Shown: positions 1-11,811, counted from the stretch's first letter. The stretch: 64,000 nucleotides of DNA from Cristatella mucedo (GCA_009760855.2 WPIO01000017.1:2231501-2295500), one strand, 5' to 3'. The notes: generated from the letters alone by a model not told the origin. A program made the numbers and translations.

Positions 1-59
1 CAAGCCTGTTGTCGATGCCCAATTTGAACCGACCCAGAAGGGTTTTCCGGGTAAAGTAG

Positions 60-185
60 AGGTTGGCTGATTCAGCAGCCTCATTTATATGGCGGTAGAA
101 CAGCCTTAACCGGCCACCGCCATGTTTGCAGGGGGCAATAAATGGTAGCCGGCTGCAGGACTCGTGACCGTGGCCTAGCCTGGCA
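60..185 (-). repeat. SINE A fragment (tRNA-derived family)
   Basis: The segment resembles the 3' half of the reverse complement of the SINE A copy at 33430-33560: 'gctgattcagcagcctcatttata', a run ending in agagcctta-like sequence, and the Pol III-like part beyond it. It is degraded, and the B-box is not clearly preserved. Assigned only by similarity to other copies in this window. Confidence 0.5.
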
Positions 186-189
186 GTGC

Positions 190-2050
190 ACTACAAGCAT
201 GTCAGGATGCTCCCAGTGGGCAAGCTCTAGGTTAGGCTTCCTAATTGGCTCAATCCTGGGTTAAGCTTGTGCTGATAACCGATTTCGTATCCAACTATGT
301 AAGCCCAAATTAATGCCTGGAGATATTGGATATCCCTCAGCTCGTGCAACCAGTGCTATTTAAGGTTTCCTTCCAAGTAAGTCTTGCTAGCCTTATGTCA
401 TGTCGCAGGAGGCAAAGACAAGTGCATTTGTCTTATTTGATCATTCGATCCTCGAAGATAAAGGTATTAGTAGTGTCTTTCATGGCACAGCTGCATTACT
501 AGTTACTTGGAGCACTCTCTCTTCCTCTTTCTCTCCCTCTCTCTCTCACTCTCTGCTTTTCTTTGGAAATGTGCTGCACAAAATCTGCTAAGGAAAAATG
601 CTGCTGCTTGTTCTGTTCGACATCTGCAATCATCTGAGCGCGCCCTGCGCTGCAGAGGTTGCCACCAACGAGCCCTTGCAATGTCATGCTTTCAGCCTTT
701 GGCTGCACCGGTTAGTATCGTTTGGCTGGGAACTGGTCGAGCCAGTGAGTGCCGGATGCTCATCCCCTGCCGTTCCGGTGTTCACAACACATAATGTGTA
801 GAGTGGCTGGATATTCTTAGTCGATCTGTGGGTGTGGCCGACTGCCAGTGCAGCAAAAGCAGCCGGTAGATATAGCACAGAGCAAAATCCCAGCACTCTC
901 TACACCCTGATAAGCAAAAACTCCTCCAAGACTGGAGAAAGCCCCCTACCTGTCTTCAATATGTGATCAGTGCAGTCCATGGCAAGCCTTGCTTCTCGCA
1001 TGTGCATGAGCGTTGGCTGGCTTAATCGGCCACACCCACCACTTGCTCTGTGCTGGGTGTGGCACAGCACACGATCGTAAGTGGCTGGCATGCCTTCGAC
1101 TTGGATGGCTGCAACCAGGTGGTTGGTCATGCTCGGTTCGTTTGCTAACCAATGTTACCAGACAGCACCCTTTGGTAAAGCCGAAAGATACTCCATTTGG
1201 TAGCTGGGAGTCACCAGCCAAGTGCCCACACAGTGAGTGACCTGCATGTCGTGGCCTCACGCTGGTAACCTTCAGCTCCCACTTCAGCTCCCGATGGCTG
1301 CCCGTGAAGGAAGTCTGCATGTCAGGGCAGTTCTACGGTATTCCGCTCAATAGCTAGTCGCGCGTGTGGTGCATGCTTATGAGAAATTCGTGCCTGATCA
1401 ACCAAACCAGCTCACCGTTGGGCCAGGCACATCAGGCCGAGCCCCACCAATGTGATAGACCTTGAACCACAGGGGCTGCTTCACTAATAACCCCTGGTCT
1501 GCTGCATCCGGGCACCATTGCGACCAGTGATGCGATTGCATTAGTTAGTGAGTTTTTTGAATCAGCTGTTTTGATTCGTCAGCACTTTGTGTGTATCGTT
1601 GTTAGCTTCCTCCGAGAGTCCACAACATCATCATTAGAAACCTGCTAAGGAAGCCACTCAAAGGCACATGGACTGCATTGAAGTCTACATTTAGTATAGA
1701 TTCCAAACCAGCTCAAATAAATAAACAAAATATACTTTAACAGTGCAATGGAGAACAAATCTCTGTCCCGTGGTGCTTTACATATGCAGCCGCAGGGCTT
1801 GACCTCTCAAGCGCGATCGTCAAAGGCAGCACCCTAACACCTGGGCAAAACCACCTGACTCTATATTGATAAGTTTTGGCGAATGAAGGAAAATGGTTTG
1901 GTCAAGCTCCTTTAAGGTTGACACACGTTGAATCCAAAATATTAGCCTTGCCTTGCTATGACTTCACCCGTGAATCAACCCAGCTTACAATATTGCACCA
2001 ATGGTGCAGTGGTACCTAAAATTAAGATAATTTAGGACCTGCAAGCAATT
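190..2050. other. No gene recognised
   Basis: Only short frames occur here and none shows a protein motif I recognise. A short interrupted TC tract lies at 519-548. No tRNA, rRNA or clear transposon structure is visible. This could be an old, unrecognisable repeat or unique intergenic sequence. Confidence 0.5.
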
Positions 2051-2067
2051 AGCTATTGAAAGCAAAT

Positions 2068-2443
2068 ATGAGTGGGAAACATACATATATAGCCTTTGAA
2101 CCATCAAGTTGTAGTCTGCTCATAGACCTTGACCTTCTACATTTATCAATTGCTATAGAGGATAGGGCTGTTCGTTCATTGAATAAGTATGACATGTCTG
2201 CTGCCGTTCTTCATCTACGTGCCATTACGTGCCTATGGATATCTAAGCGCTTATCGCTTCGGGCTGCTGGGTCTCCCACGCCGGCGGCTGCCTTAGCTAC
2301 GCCGGTGGCTAGTAACCTGCATGTTAGTTATGGTCGTCAGCCGCTGTTATTGCTTCATCACCGTAGATCAAATGCATTCCTAGATATTAATGTTGTTGCT
2401 AAGATTTATGAACTATGCATTAACAAAAGAAAAGCACCCGTAG

Positions 2444-2476
<33 letters not shown>

Positions 2477-2532
2477 CGGTGGCCGAAACTGCCAGGTCAG
2501 ACGCCGCTCGTTGGGCTGGAACTGCCAGCTGA
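2068..2532 (+). CDS. Upstream open frame of LINE A (possible ORF1 or N-terminal part of ORF2)
   Basis: The frame runs from ATG 2068 through the 32-C tract (read as polyproline) to a stop at 2530-2532. The stretch just before the C tract, with residues NLHVSYGR and ELCINKRKAP, is matched in a minus-strand relative (about 11333-11662) by NLHISYDR and ELCINKRKAP. Third-position differences and a conserved frame suggest that this was protein coding in the element. It lies in a different frame from the EN-RT ORF, which starts within or just after the C tract. No known domain is recognised. It could be the N-terminus of ORF2, separated from it by a change in C-tract length, or a short independent ORF1. 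Confidence 0.45.
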
Positions 2533-5500
2533 GTACCCGCTCGTTTGGTATTCCTAGCATTGTCTCGAACCGCTCAGCACGCTCCCCCACATTCGCCACT
2601 GTAAATCTCTCTAACTTAGTGGTCATCAGGCCTGTTGTAACTCCATCGGCCAGACTTAACGCTTGCCTTTGGAATCCTTGCTCAATGTGCAATAAGCCTC
2701 TGGTAATAAGCAACCTTATTTCTGAAAATGGTATCGACCTGCTTGCCCTAACTGAAAATTGGCTAAAATCGATCAACTGCCCGACAATAAAAGATGCTAC
2801 CCCATCTGGTTTCTTGTTCTTTCACACCCCTAGATCGATCAAAACTGGAGATGGAGTTGCTATTATCGTGCGCTCGAAATTCAACTTCAAGCCATTTGCA
2901 GTACCCTCGAAGCACTCTTTTGAATCAATTGTCTTGGTCTCATCCGAAAAGAAGCAATCGATAGTGGCAGTAGTCTATCGCCCACCAGGTACCAAATCCT
3001 CCTTCATCTCGGATTTCTCCGATCTCATTTCGATTCTGTGTGCAAGAAATCGATCCTTCCTCGTTATGGGTGATTTCAACGTTCACTTTGATAACTTATC
3101 TGACGCTTTCAGCACCGAATTTCGTGCATTGGCTGACTCATTGTCTCTTGTGGCTCATGTGCATGGCCCTACCCACATCAAGGGTCACACACTCGACCAG
3201 ATTTTCTCATACAACTGCACTTTGTCATCACCAATTATTACCAAATCCTGCTTATCTGACCACAGGCAGATCTCATTCAATCTACAGTGTGTGCCCACAT
3301 CCTCATCTAAAATAACCTGTGAATCGCGAAACCTCAAGACCCTTGACATCGATGCTGTCCGTGCGAGAATATCTGCTTCACCTCTGCTGCTCAATCCTCC
3401 CTCCGATCTGTCATCATTGGTAGATAGCTTCAACACGACACTAGCTGACACGCTAGACGAGTTTGCCCCTCTGACAAAGCGCACTGTGCGCCCCCCCCCC
3501 CCCCGCCCAGACGGCCTATGGTTTACCGCAGACATTAAACTAGCCAAGTCTACTAAACGAAAGCTTGAAAAAGCATACAAAAGATCCGGACTAACTGTCC
3601 ATCGACAGGCATATGAAGACTACTGTAGGTCGTACCAATCGATCCTAGCAAAGGCCAAGTCTAGCTTCTATAGAAACATTGTTGAATCACAGATGCACAA
3701 TCCAAAAATACTGATGTTGACAATAAACCATCTCCTCAACCGATCCCATGTTAGCTCCTTACCTGATGATCCTAATGATGATCTAGCCGATCGCATCTCT
3801 CGATTCTTTGTGCAGAAGATAGACAAAATCAGGGAATCCATCCCTGCGATGTCAACATCTCCACTAGAATTCTGTTCCCCGACTCCTGGCTGCAGCTCAA
3901 TGTCTACATTTAAGCAGGTCACTAGTGATCTAGTCCTGAAGTTCGTATCTCAATCAAAGAAGACAACAAGTCCTCTGGACCCTATTCCCACTGTCCTGCT
4001 TATACGTTGCATTGATCTGCTGCTGCCATGCATAACTAACATCATTAATATGTCATTAGCCTCAGGTCATGTCCCAGCACCTTTCAAAAAAGCTGTAGTC
4101 AGGCCACTTCTCAAGAAATCGACACTAGACCAAGAGAACTTGAGCAACTACCGCCCAGTCTTACTTCTACCATTCCTATCAAAGACACTGGAACGGGTCG
4201 TGGTGGACCAGCTAAACTCATATATCGAAACCTCACACCTTGCTAGTAAGTTCCAGCCTGGCTTTAGAGCTAATCACTCCACGGAGTCAGCATTGCTTAG
4301 GGTATACAACGACCTACTTAGGAATGCATACATGGGTAGAGTGTCTCTGCTTGTTTTGCTCGATCTTTCGGCAGCTTTTGATACCATCGATCACAAAGTT
4401 CTTCTAAAGCGCCTTTCATCTCGCCTGGGCATCACTGGCACTGCTCTGCAGTGGTTCAGGTCCTATCTCAGTGGGAGACTCCAGAGTATCGACGTGAATG
4501 GACAAACATCATCTGAGGTACCTCTGAAATATGGCATACCTCAGGGCTCCGTGCTAGGTCCGGTTCTTTTCACGGTTTATACTCTGCCTCTTGCTGATGT
4601 AATTGCCAAGCACAATCTAGGCTTTCACTTCTATGCGGATGACACTCAGTTGTACCTTTGCTTTAATCCCTCCCAGCCCTCGAGCACTTCAAATTCTCTC
4701 AACTCCCTTGCTGCATGCATTGATGACATCCGCACATGGATGGCAGCAAATTTTCTAAAACTTAACGATGATAAAACTAGCTTACTAGTTATGGGCAAAC
4801 CCAGTGTGATTCACAAATTGGAAAGGCTGAAACTCAAAATTGGCTCTGCCAGCATATCTCCAGTTGAATCAGCTCTAAATCTAGGTGTCATATTCCAAAG
4901 CGACCTCTCGTTAGACGACCATATCAGCTCCACAGTCACATCTGCCTATTTTCAGCTTCATAACATTGCTAAAATTTGGGCTTGTTTAGATAAGGATACC
5001 ACATCTAAGTTGGTCCATGCATTCGTGACATCCCGTCTCGACTTCTGCAACTCACTGCTTACTGGCCTACCAGCATGTGCGATCAGGCGATTGCAGCTGG
5101 TGCAAAACTCAGCAGCTAGACTTGTCTGCCGTGAGCGTCGCAGTTGCCACATTACTCCACTTCTCGCCGACCTGCACTGGCTACCAGTCAAGCAACGGAT
5201 TGACTTCAAGGTTTTGTCGCTCACTTTTAGGTCACTTCATTCTTTGGCTCCAGCCTATCTGTCAGATATACTCCCCCATCAGGTCAAGCATCGTACCACC
5301 CGCTTTTCGGAATCCAACAGTCTACAAATACCCCGTAGAAACCTCAAATCCTTTGGAGACCGTGTATTTAGTTCGTATGCTCCCAAAGCCTGGAACTCCC
5401 TCCCGACCTGCGTCAGAACATCCCCTGACCTGACCACATTTAAAACGAACTTAAAAACCTATTTCGGACAGCATTTAGTGGGTCCCTGTGATTTGTCCTT

Positions 5501-5558
5501 CATGTGCTTGTGCGTGCTGACACTGTGCATGCTGCCACTAACCACATTTGCATGCTGA
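2424..5558 (+). CDS. LINE A endonuclease-reverse transcriptase polyprotein (ORF2)
   Basis: It nicks target DNA and reverse-transcribes the LINE RNA. The N-terminal part is an APE-type endonuclease: the NPCSMCNK and LTENWL region carries the catalytic Asn/Glu, followed by MGDFNVHFDN, HTLDQIFS and SDHRQISF (the Asp-His pair). The reverse transcriptase follows, with LSNYRP, GFRANHSTESALL, LDLSAAFDTIDH, GIPQGSVLGP and the catalytic YADD box in FYADDTQLYL. The C-terminal part has LQLVQNSAARLVCR, ITPLLADLHWLPV and APKAWNSLP, typical of L2/CR1 elements. The frame is open from a stop at 2421-2423. The first ATG in frame is at 2685, inside the endonuclease, so initiation is probably upstream by another codon or by frame change. 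A second 14-C run (3491-3504) is read through as Pro. No frameshift or stop occurs over about 1,040 codons. Confidence 0.93.
2444..2475 (+). repeat. 32-nt poly-C tract at LINE A ORF junction
   Basis: An uninterrupted C run lies directly before the EN-RT frame. The minus-strand relative has a G run (14 nt on the + strand, 11462-11475) at the equivalent place, so the tract belongs to the family and varies in length. It could be prone to polymerase slippage or sequencing-length error. Confidence 0.95.
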
Positions 5559-5657
5559 CCCTGTGCATGTCACCCCTAACCATGTTATTCATTTTGTTTG
5601 TTTATCAAGCATGGTTTTACTCACCATTCAATTGCATTTCCCTTTGCAGCAAATGTA

Positions 5658-5696
5658 AAGCGCCTAGAGAGAGATTATGTTCTCTGAGGATGCTTT
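5658..5696 (+). other. LINE A 3' stem-loop and ATT tail
   Basis: The 3' end carries AAGCGCC, a spacer, AGAGA, a loop, TCTCT and a GGNGCTT-like arm. In the family consensus the outer arms AAGCGCC/GGCGCTT and the inner arms AGAGA/TCTCT pair perfectly. An ATT-rich tail follows. Such 3' hairpins are the template-recognition element in stringent-type LINEs. That role is inferred here from its position and its conservation in many copies. Confidence 0.7.
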
Positions 5697-5769
5697 ATCA
5701 AGTGCATTATTATTTTTATTATTATTACGTCGAAGGGAAGGGGTTCGCTATAGCTCCTACATTACAAAG

Positions 5770-5925
5770 GGTTCTTAGCCCAGGGGTAAAGCACTCTCTC
5801 TTCACGACCGAGTCGAGGCTTCGAGTCCTGCAGCAGAGAATCCGTTGGTACCTACTGGAAGTGGTGGTGATAGCTGCCAAGGCTCTTCTTCGGCTCTACA
5901 AGTTTGGCTGGTTGATCTGCTTACC
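5770..5925 (+). repeat. SINE A copy (variant subfamily)
   Basis: It has a tRNA-like 5' half with a B-box variant (CTTCGAGTCCTG), then the family-specific GTGGTGGTGATAG segment and AGGCTCTTCTTC. It shares its 5' sequence (cttagcccaggggtaaag) with the copy at 19634-19797, which suggests a subfamily. It lies about 40 bp downstream of the full-length LINE A. Confidence 0.7.
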
Positions 5926-5929
5926 TTTA

Positions 5930-6795
5930 TTGTTTGCTTTACTTTGCTAAATGGTACGGCTCACTCTAGTTAATTTGCTGCAGCCAGATTCTCATGTGGT
6001 TAATGAGAGGCTTGGTTCAAAGCCAAGGAAAGCCGTCCAGGACAATTAAGATGGCCGTGATTTTTCAAACGAGTGTCGACATGCCAAGGCAAGGTTCGTG
6101 GGGTAAATCGCACCTCCAGTGTGAGGTGTGCACTCTTCGGTTTAGCATTCCAAAGCTCTTGAGGGGTCGAACGCCTGTGCACTAGCTCTACCACAATCCT
6201 GTTTCCCCTTGGAGCCTTTTGCCGGTATTGATATTACAATTTTCGACATCAACGAGATATGTTTTTATAATTTTATATTCATTTATTTTCTGTATTTTTA
6301 TAGATGAGATGCGTTTTTATATTTTTGATATTAATTTATTTTCTATATTTTTATGCTTATAAGATCTTATCTGACATAGGAAAGGCAGAGCAGTAACAAA
6401 TAGTGTCTTGCCAGCCTCGCCCTTTTTCACATGCGACATTCGATGGTGACAAATGTGACGTGACTGCATGCGATGCGATGCTAGCTTGCACTCGAACAGC
6501 TTAAATCTGTTTTCTAAACTGAGGATACTGCTGCGACGCCCATGCAATAGGTATTTACATAGGATGGCAATTACGGCCAAGTGCTGCCATGTCCTTGCTA
6601 CATCTGAAGAGCCTGCAGGCCTGGTACAGGCTACATAAACGTGGCAGTCCGTGTAATGCAGCTGACGATTTCGAGCGATTGTTTGCACTTTGGTGATGCA
6701 AGTGACTGGAACCGCACAGCACAGCGAATGACTATTGGTTAACGGAGCCGCGGTGCCCTTAAAAGGCTGTATAGGTCGCAGGAAATGTGATAGCT
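5930..6795. other. No gene; AT-rich imperfect tandem repeat inside
   Basis: No coding sequence is recognised. At about 6252-6358 there are two imperfect copies of a roughly 54-bp AT-rich unit (gatatgtttttata / gatgcgtttttata, then a shared tttattttctNtatttttat). The rest shows no motif. Confidence 0.5.
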
Positions 6796-6799
6796 GCAT

Positions 6800-6905
6800 C
6801 AAAATGCTTGCCTTTTAACGACCAAGGTCGTGGGCTTGAGCCCTTCGGTATATGTAAAGCGCACATGTAGAGATGGAGCCTTCTTAGGGCTCTACACAAA
6901 TGAAG
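6800..6905 (+). repeat. SINE B fragment
   Basis: It contains the B-box-like segment (gtcgtgggcttgagccc), then TATGTAAAGCGC, a degraded hairpin with AGAGAT and TCTTAGGGC, and TACACAAATGAAG. The 5' tRNA-like part is mostly missing. Confidence 0.65.
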
Positions 6906-6909
6906 TCTG

Positions 6910-8515
6910 TTTATATTTATATTTACACTCCATATTGTCAGCCAACTTGGGTGATGTTAGCAGCTGCTTGCAGGCCCCGGGCACAGACGATCATCAAGCT
7001 CGTTCGTCAGTTATGAGTTCCATTCGTCTTTAGTAGGAGATCATCCGCCGAGAATATCTTGTAATTCAGGTGGCTAATGTGGAACCATCATGCCCTAGTG
7101 CTGCACCGGCAGTGACACTTTAATAAGACTCGTCTTTCCTTAATCAGAATGGATATATGTGTAATATACGCTTGCCTCTCAGCTTTAGGATGTACTCAAA
7201 CTCAGCTGTGTGCAATCGAAGAGCGTAGGTGCAACTGCCGATGCAGTATGGCCTGCTTTACACTTCCGAGTGGCTGTATACTTCCGAATGCGGAAGTGCT
7301 GCATTAACTGTGTTACTTTGTTGGGTTTTTTCTTGATTGAGCTGCGATATATTACTGTCATTCTCCTCCTTTCTTTATCCCGCTTGCCCATCTAGTCGCT
7401 GTCTTCCGGCAGTTTTTTACCATTCACTATCCATAGCACCACGATGCACAATGTCGATAAGGCAACCGTACTTAGCAGGTGTTATTTATATTTATACCCT
7501 GGTTCTAGCCATTCAGAATTGAGTATGGTAAATTCCCTTGCTTTGCTTAAAAGGTCCCGCAGGGCCTCGCAGGACAATAAATCAGCCGTCCCTTTCTTTT
7601 ATTTAAGACAGATTGTGGCAGTCGATTTTGCTCTGCAGTTTCAAGATTATGGAACATATCTAAAATTCTTGTGCTCTTGGATTTTTGCCGGATATGCATG
7701 CAGTTACATCATCAATTACACATCAAAAGCCACTGTGCAATTGATTACACATCAAAAGCTATTCACGATTTGAGTGTGCTGTTGAAGATGGATCAGCTTA
7801 GCACGACTGGGTCCTCATAGCATTGTCGAATTACTGGCCGATATAATTGATAATAGCGCATCTCTCGCGGAGACGCCGCTAGTTGTTTCATAAGGGGGCC
7901 ACACTCTAATCGAGTATACGGTGTGCATGCTTTTTGCTGATCAGTACATTACAGGAAAGGTCTGTTCAGGAGTCATGCCCTGATTGCAGCTGTCTGGGAA
8001 GCATAGGCACACATCGATTGCAGTTTGTCACGCGATAGGAAGTTAGAGGATGCCTTCAAGCCAGGCCAAACAGTATGTATAGGTGTCGTCAAAAGTGTGA
8101 GCAGCCGGCCAAACTTATCGCAAAGTTTGCAGCTTTCCCTGCTATGTATTCCCATACTGCTTCCAAGATGGATTACTTGCCATGCCCTATACAGCCGTGA
8201 TCATGGATAAACATGTTAAGCTTTAGTATGTAATTAGTAAATGACTTAGGGTAATAGCAAGTTGCTCCTTCATGATTTCCAATCCTATTAGCTTATGCAC
8301 TTTGGCATGGAAGTCATTATCTCGTGCATAATTCTAGATGCTTTATCAGGAATCGCCGAAACTTTTGAGGGCAGTTGCATGCCTGCAAGCAAGGGCTTAG
8401 CAGTATGTACCCTGAGGGATATGCCGGTAGGCAGCTGCTCGTGATGGAAGTGGCAGCCCGCTGCTACTTTCTTATTAATACGCAATCTTTTGTATAGAAC
8501 CTAAGAGAACCAAAT
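6910..8515. other. No gene recognised
   Basis: Only short unsupported frames are present. A 16-bp direct duplication (attacacatcaaaagc) occurs twice at about 7716-7760. No transposon or RNA signature is visible otherwise. Confidence 0.45.
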
Positions 8516-8519
8516 CTCA

Positions 8520-8965
8520 ATCCAGGTGCTGTGGTCCCTTCATTCTCTGGCTCCAGCCTACCTATCATAACTACTCCCCCACCAGGTGAAAAATCATACA
8601 GCCCGCTGTTCTAACTCGAATCGTTTAGCCATAACTCATACGAACCTCGAAACCGTTGGAGATCTTGCGTTTAGTTCTTATGCTTTCAAAGCCTGGAACT
8701 CACTGCCAACGCACGTTACAACGTCCCTGATATGACGACATTTAAAAAGAAACTTAAAATGTTACCTGTTTATTTACAGCATTTGGTGGGCCTTCATGAT
8801 TTGTTTTTCGAGTGCATCTACCTGCTTACACTATGCCTGCTGCTTGCGGATGTTACCACTGATCATTTAGTAATGCGTTATATACAGCATCTATAAAGTG
8901 CCTAGAAAGAGATCAGTTCGGTGAGGATACTATACAGATATATTATTATGATTATTACAACCTTC
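8520..8965 (+). mobile_element. LINE A 3' fragment
   Basis: It matches the C-terminal coding part of ORF2 (tccagcctacctatc, agcctggaactcactgcc), the 3' UTR and the tail (aagtgcctagaaagagatc, ending in ATT repeats). The reading frame is broken by indels. This is a 5'-truncated, old copy. Confidence 0.85.
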
Positions 8966-9045
8966 TGCAAGATAATCAATATGTTAATAACAAGCATGGT
9001 ATCATGCTTAGGCAAGCATATAAAAGCGCACAAAACTCCTTTGAA

Positions 9046-9121
9046 GCAAATGTAAAGTGCCTAGAAAGTGATTGAGTTCTCTGAGTCTGCACTATATCAA
9101 GTGTATTATTATTCTTATTAA
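9046..9121 (+). mobile_element. LINE A 3' tail only
   Basis: It contains only gcaaatgtaaagtgcctag, a diverged hairpin and ATT repeats. Either this is an extremely 5'-truncated LINE A insertion or it is a SINE-like derivative that has lost its head. Confidence 0.75.
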
Positions 9122-9460
9122 GATGCTATGGATAGGGGGTAGGGGATCTCTGGCTAGTAACATGCACTGAAGTATGCACAGGTTAGCATGCAAAGCAAAC
9201 AAGGAAAAAGCACTTAACTTGGTCCATTGGCGATGCTGTGTCCGGGTTTAGGCATGGTCATGAGACTGAAGAGGAAATCGTTGGGCAAAGCAACTTGCTA
9301 ACACGAGCCTTGAAGCTTTTTGCTGGTACCCCCTAATTCCGAGTCATTTCTGTGAGATTCGGCTGTTACATCTGAATCACAATTAATAACTATAGCTTAA
9401 ATTTAAATAAATAAATATATATAATATGTATATAACATAAATATATATTATATATAATAC

Positions 9461-11690
9461 ACCATAGGTCGTCTGAGTGAGAGCACACAGTATGCTTAGT
9501 CAGAGGTGCAAACTTGTCGAGCATGCCAGCGGCGTGTCGTGTTGTAGCAATCTACCAACGATGACAGATCGGAAGGAGGACTGAGCAGCAGAGGCAAAGC
9601 AGATATTCTTGCTGGACAGCATCAATGTCAAGGGTCTGTTAAGGTTTTGTGATTCACAGGTGACTTTAGATGAGAAGGGGGAGGCGGGCACACATGGTAG
9701 ACGGAATGAGATATGCATGTGGTCAGATAACCAGGATTTGGTAGTTATTGACGATGACAAAGTGCAGTTGTATGAGAAAATCTGGTCCAGTGTGTGACCC
9801 TTGATGTGAGTAGGGCCATGCACATGAGCCACAAGAGACAACGAGTCAGTCAATGCACAAAATTTGGTGCGGAAAGCATCAGATAAGTTATCAAAATGAA
9901 TTCTGAAATCACCCATAATAGTAATAATAATAATAAAAATATTGCATTTGATAAAGCACCCTCGGAGAACTCAATTTCTTTCTAGGCACTTTACATTTGC
10001 TGCAAAGGAAGCACGATCGAATAGTGGTAGCATGCTCAATAAGCAACAAGAATAACATGGTTAGGTGTGGTATGCATAGGGTCAGCATGCAAATATGGTT
10101 AGTGGCATCATGCAACAGTGTCAGCATGCATAGGCACATGAAGAACGAGTCACTGGGACTCACTAAATGCTGTGATAGATAGATGCATTTTTATTTTCTT
10201 TTTAAATGTGGTCAAGTCAGGGGGATGTCATGAAGCAAGTCGGGAGTGAGTTCCAGGCTTTGGGAGCATACGAACTAAATGCACGGTCACGACAGGATTC
10301 GAGGTTTGTACGATGTATAGGTAGATAGTTCGATTCCGAAAAGCAGGTGGCATGATGCCTGGCCTGGTGGGGGATTATATCTGATAGGTAGGCTGGAGAC
10401 AAAGAATGACGGAGCCTACAAGTGAGTGACACAACCTTGAACTCGATGCATTGCTTGACTGGGTGCAAGTGCAGGTCGGCGAGAAGTGGTGTGATGTGGC
10501 AACTTCGACGCTCACGACAGACAAGCCTAGCTGCAGTTTTGCACCATCTGTAAGTGCCTGATTGCACATGCCGGTAGACCAGCAAGCAGTGAATTACAGA
10601 AGTCAAGACGTGATGGCACAAATGCATGGACCAATTTAGATATGGTATCCCTGTCTAAACAAGCCCAAATTTTAGCAATGTTATGTAGCTGAAAGTAGGC
10701 AGACTTGACTGTGGAACTGATGTGGTCGTTTAATGAAAGGTCACTTAGGAACATGACTCCCAGATTTCGTGCAGATTCAACAGGAAATATGCTGGCAAAG
10801 CCGATTTTGAACGTTAGCCTTTCCAATTTGTGAATCATACTTGGTTTGCCCATAACTAGTAAGTTGGTTTTAACCATAATGAGGAAAGATTAATTTCTTG
10901 CACACAGAATCGAAATAAGATAAGAGAAATGTAAGATAAAGAGGATTTGGTACCTGGTCGGCTATAGACTACTGCCACCATTCGTAGCTTGTTGTTCGGT
11001 GAGATCAAGACAATAGATTCGAAAGACTGCTTCGAGGGTACCGAAAATGGCTTGCTCTAGAATTTAGAGTGCATGATAATAGCGACTCCACCTCAAGTTT
11101 TGATTGATCTAGGGGTATGAAAGAAGGAGAAACCAACCGGGGTTTCTGTCCTTAATTGTCGGGCAGTTTACCAATTTTTACCAAGTTTCAGTCAAGGCGA
11201 GCAGCTCGACTCGACCCTTTTTCAGAAATAGGGTCGCTTATTAATTGGGCTTTATTGCACATTGAGCATGGATTCTAAAGACAAGTGTCAAGTTGGGCCG
11301 CTGGAGTTATAACAGGCCCGATGACAACTAAATTAGAGAGGTTCACAGCAACGGTTGAGGGAGAACGTGCTGAGCGGTTCGAGACAATGCTGGGAATGCC
11401 AAACGAGCTGGGTACTCAGCTCGCAGCTCCTGCCAAACGAGCCGTGTCTTAGCTGGCGGCCGGGGGGGGGGGGGGTGCTGCATCTCCGGGGCGCTTTTCT
11501 TTTGTTAATGCATAATTCACGAATCCTAGCAACAGCAATAACATATAGGCGTGCATTTGAACTACGATAACGAAGCGATAATAGGTATGCACGATCATAA
11601 CTAATATGCAGGTTGCTGCTGCTGCCGGTGTGGCAGAGCCAGTAGCCCCAAGCCATAAGCATTTAGATGTTTATAAGCACGCAATTTCTC
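9461..11690 (-). mobile_element. Truncated LINE A copy split by a younger LINE A
   Basis: Read on the minus strand, it starts in the 5' region (upstream ORF, 14-nt C tract, ORF2 N-terminus) and runs to the endonuclease motif near 10881. It resumes at 9919 with MGDFRIHFDN and continues past HTLDQIFS and SDHMHIS to about 9461. The remaining RT part is absent. The interruption is a separate insertion (9920-10873). The frame has stops and indels, so it is a pseudogene. The 5' region is valuable because it shows that the C tract and upstream ORF belong to the family. Confidence 0.85.
9920..10873 (-). mobile_element. 5'-truncated LINE A inserted within another LINE A
   Basis: This is a 954-bp minus-strand copy that starts at the LVMGKPS segment of ORF2 and covers LQMVQNCS, RRSCHITPLLADLHLHPV, APKAWNSLP, the 3' UTR, the hairpin and the ATT tail. 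It is flanked by the 7-bp direct repeat CCATAAT (9913-9919 and 10874-10880), interpreted as a target-site duplication. The target lies exactly within the MGDF motif of the older LINE A. Frameshifts separate the two visible ORF segments. Confidence 0.88.
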
Positions 11691-11811
11691 ATGCGATACG
11701 GTCAAACAACAAATAGATCAGCTTTAAACAGGTCTTAGCTGTATCGGTTTCCATATATCGTGTTCAAAAAAGCTTCGGTTTTTGGATTCTGCAGCGGACA
11801 AGGAATGCTTG

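Larger units (their letters stand above)
2160..5728 (+). mobile_element. Near full-length CR1/L2-like LINE (family A)
   Basis: Non-LTR retrotransposon. The order is a 5' region shared with the minus-strand copy at about 11690, a homopolymeric C tract (2444-2475), a long endonuclease-reverse transcriptase ORF, a 3' UTR with a stem-loop (5658-5696) and an ATT-rich tail. There is no poly(A), and the tail is a short ATT microsatellite as in L2/CR1-type elements. The 5' boundary is a minimum estimate from similarity to the other long copy, and I could not find a convincing target-site duplication. Many fragments elsewhere in the window match its 3' half, the expected signature of 5' truncation during target-primed reverse transcription. 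It is the only copy here with an uninterrupted ORF, so it is probably the youngest. Confidence 0.9.
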
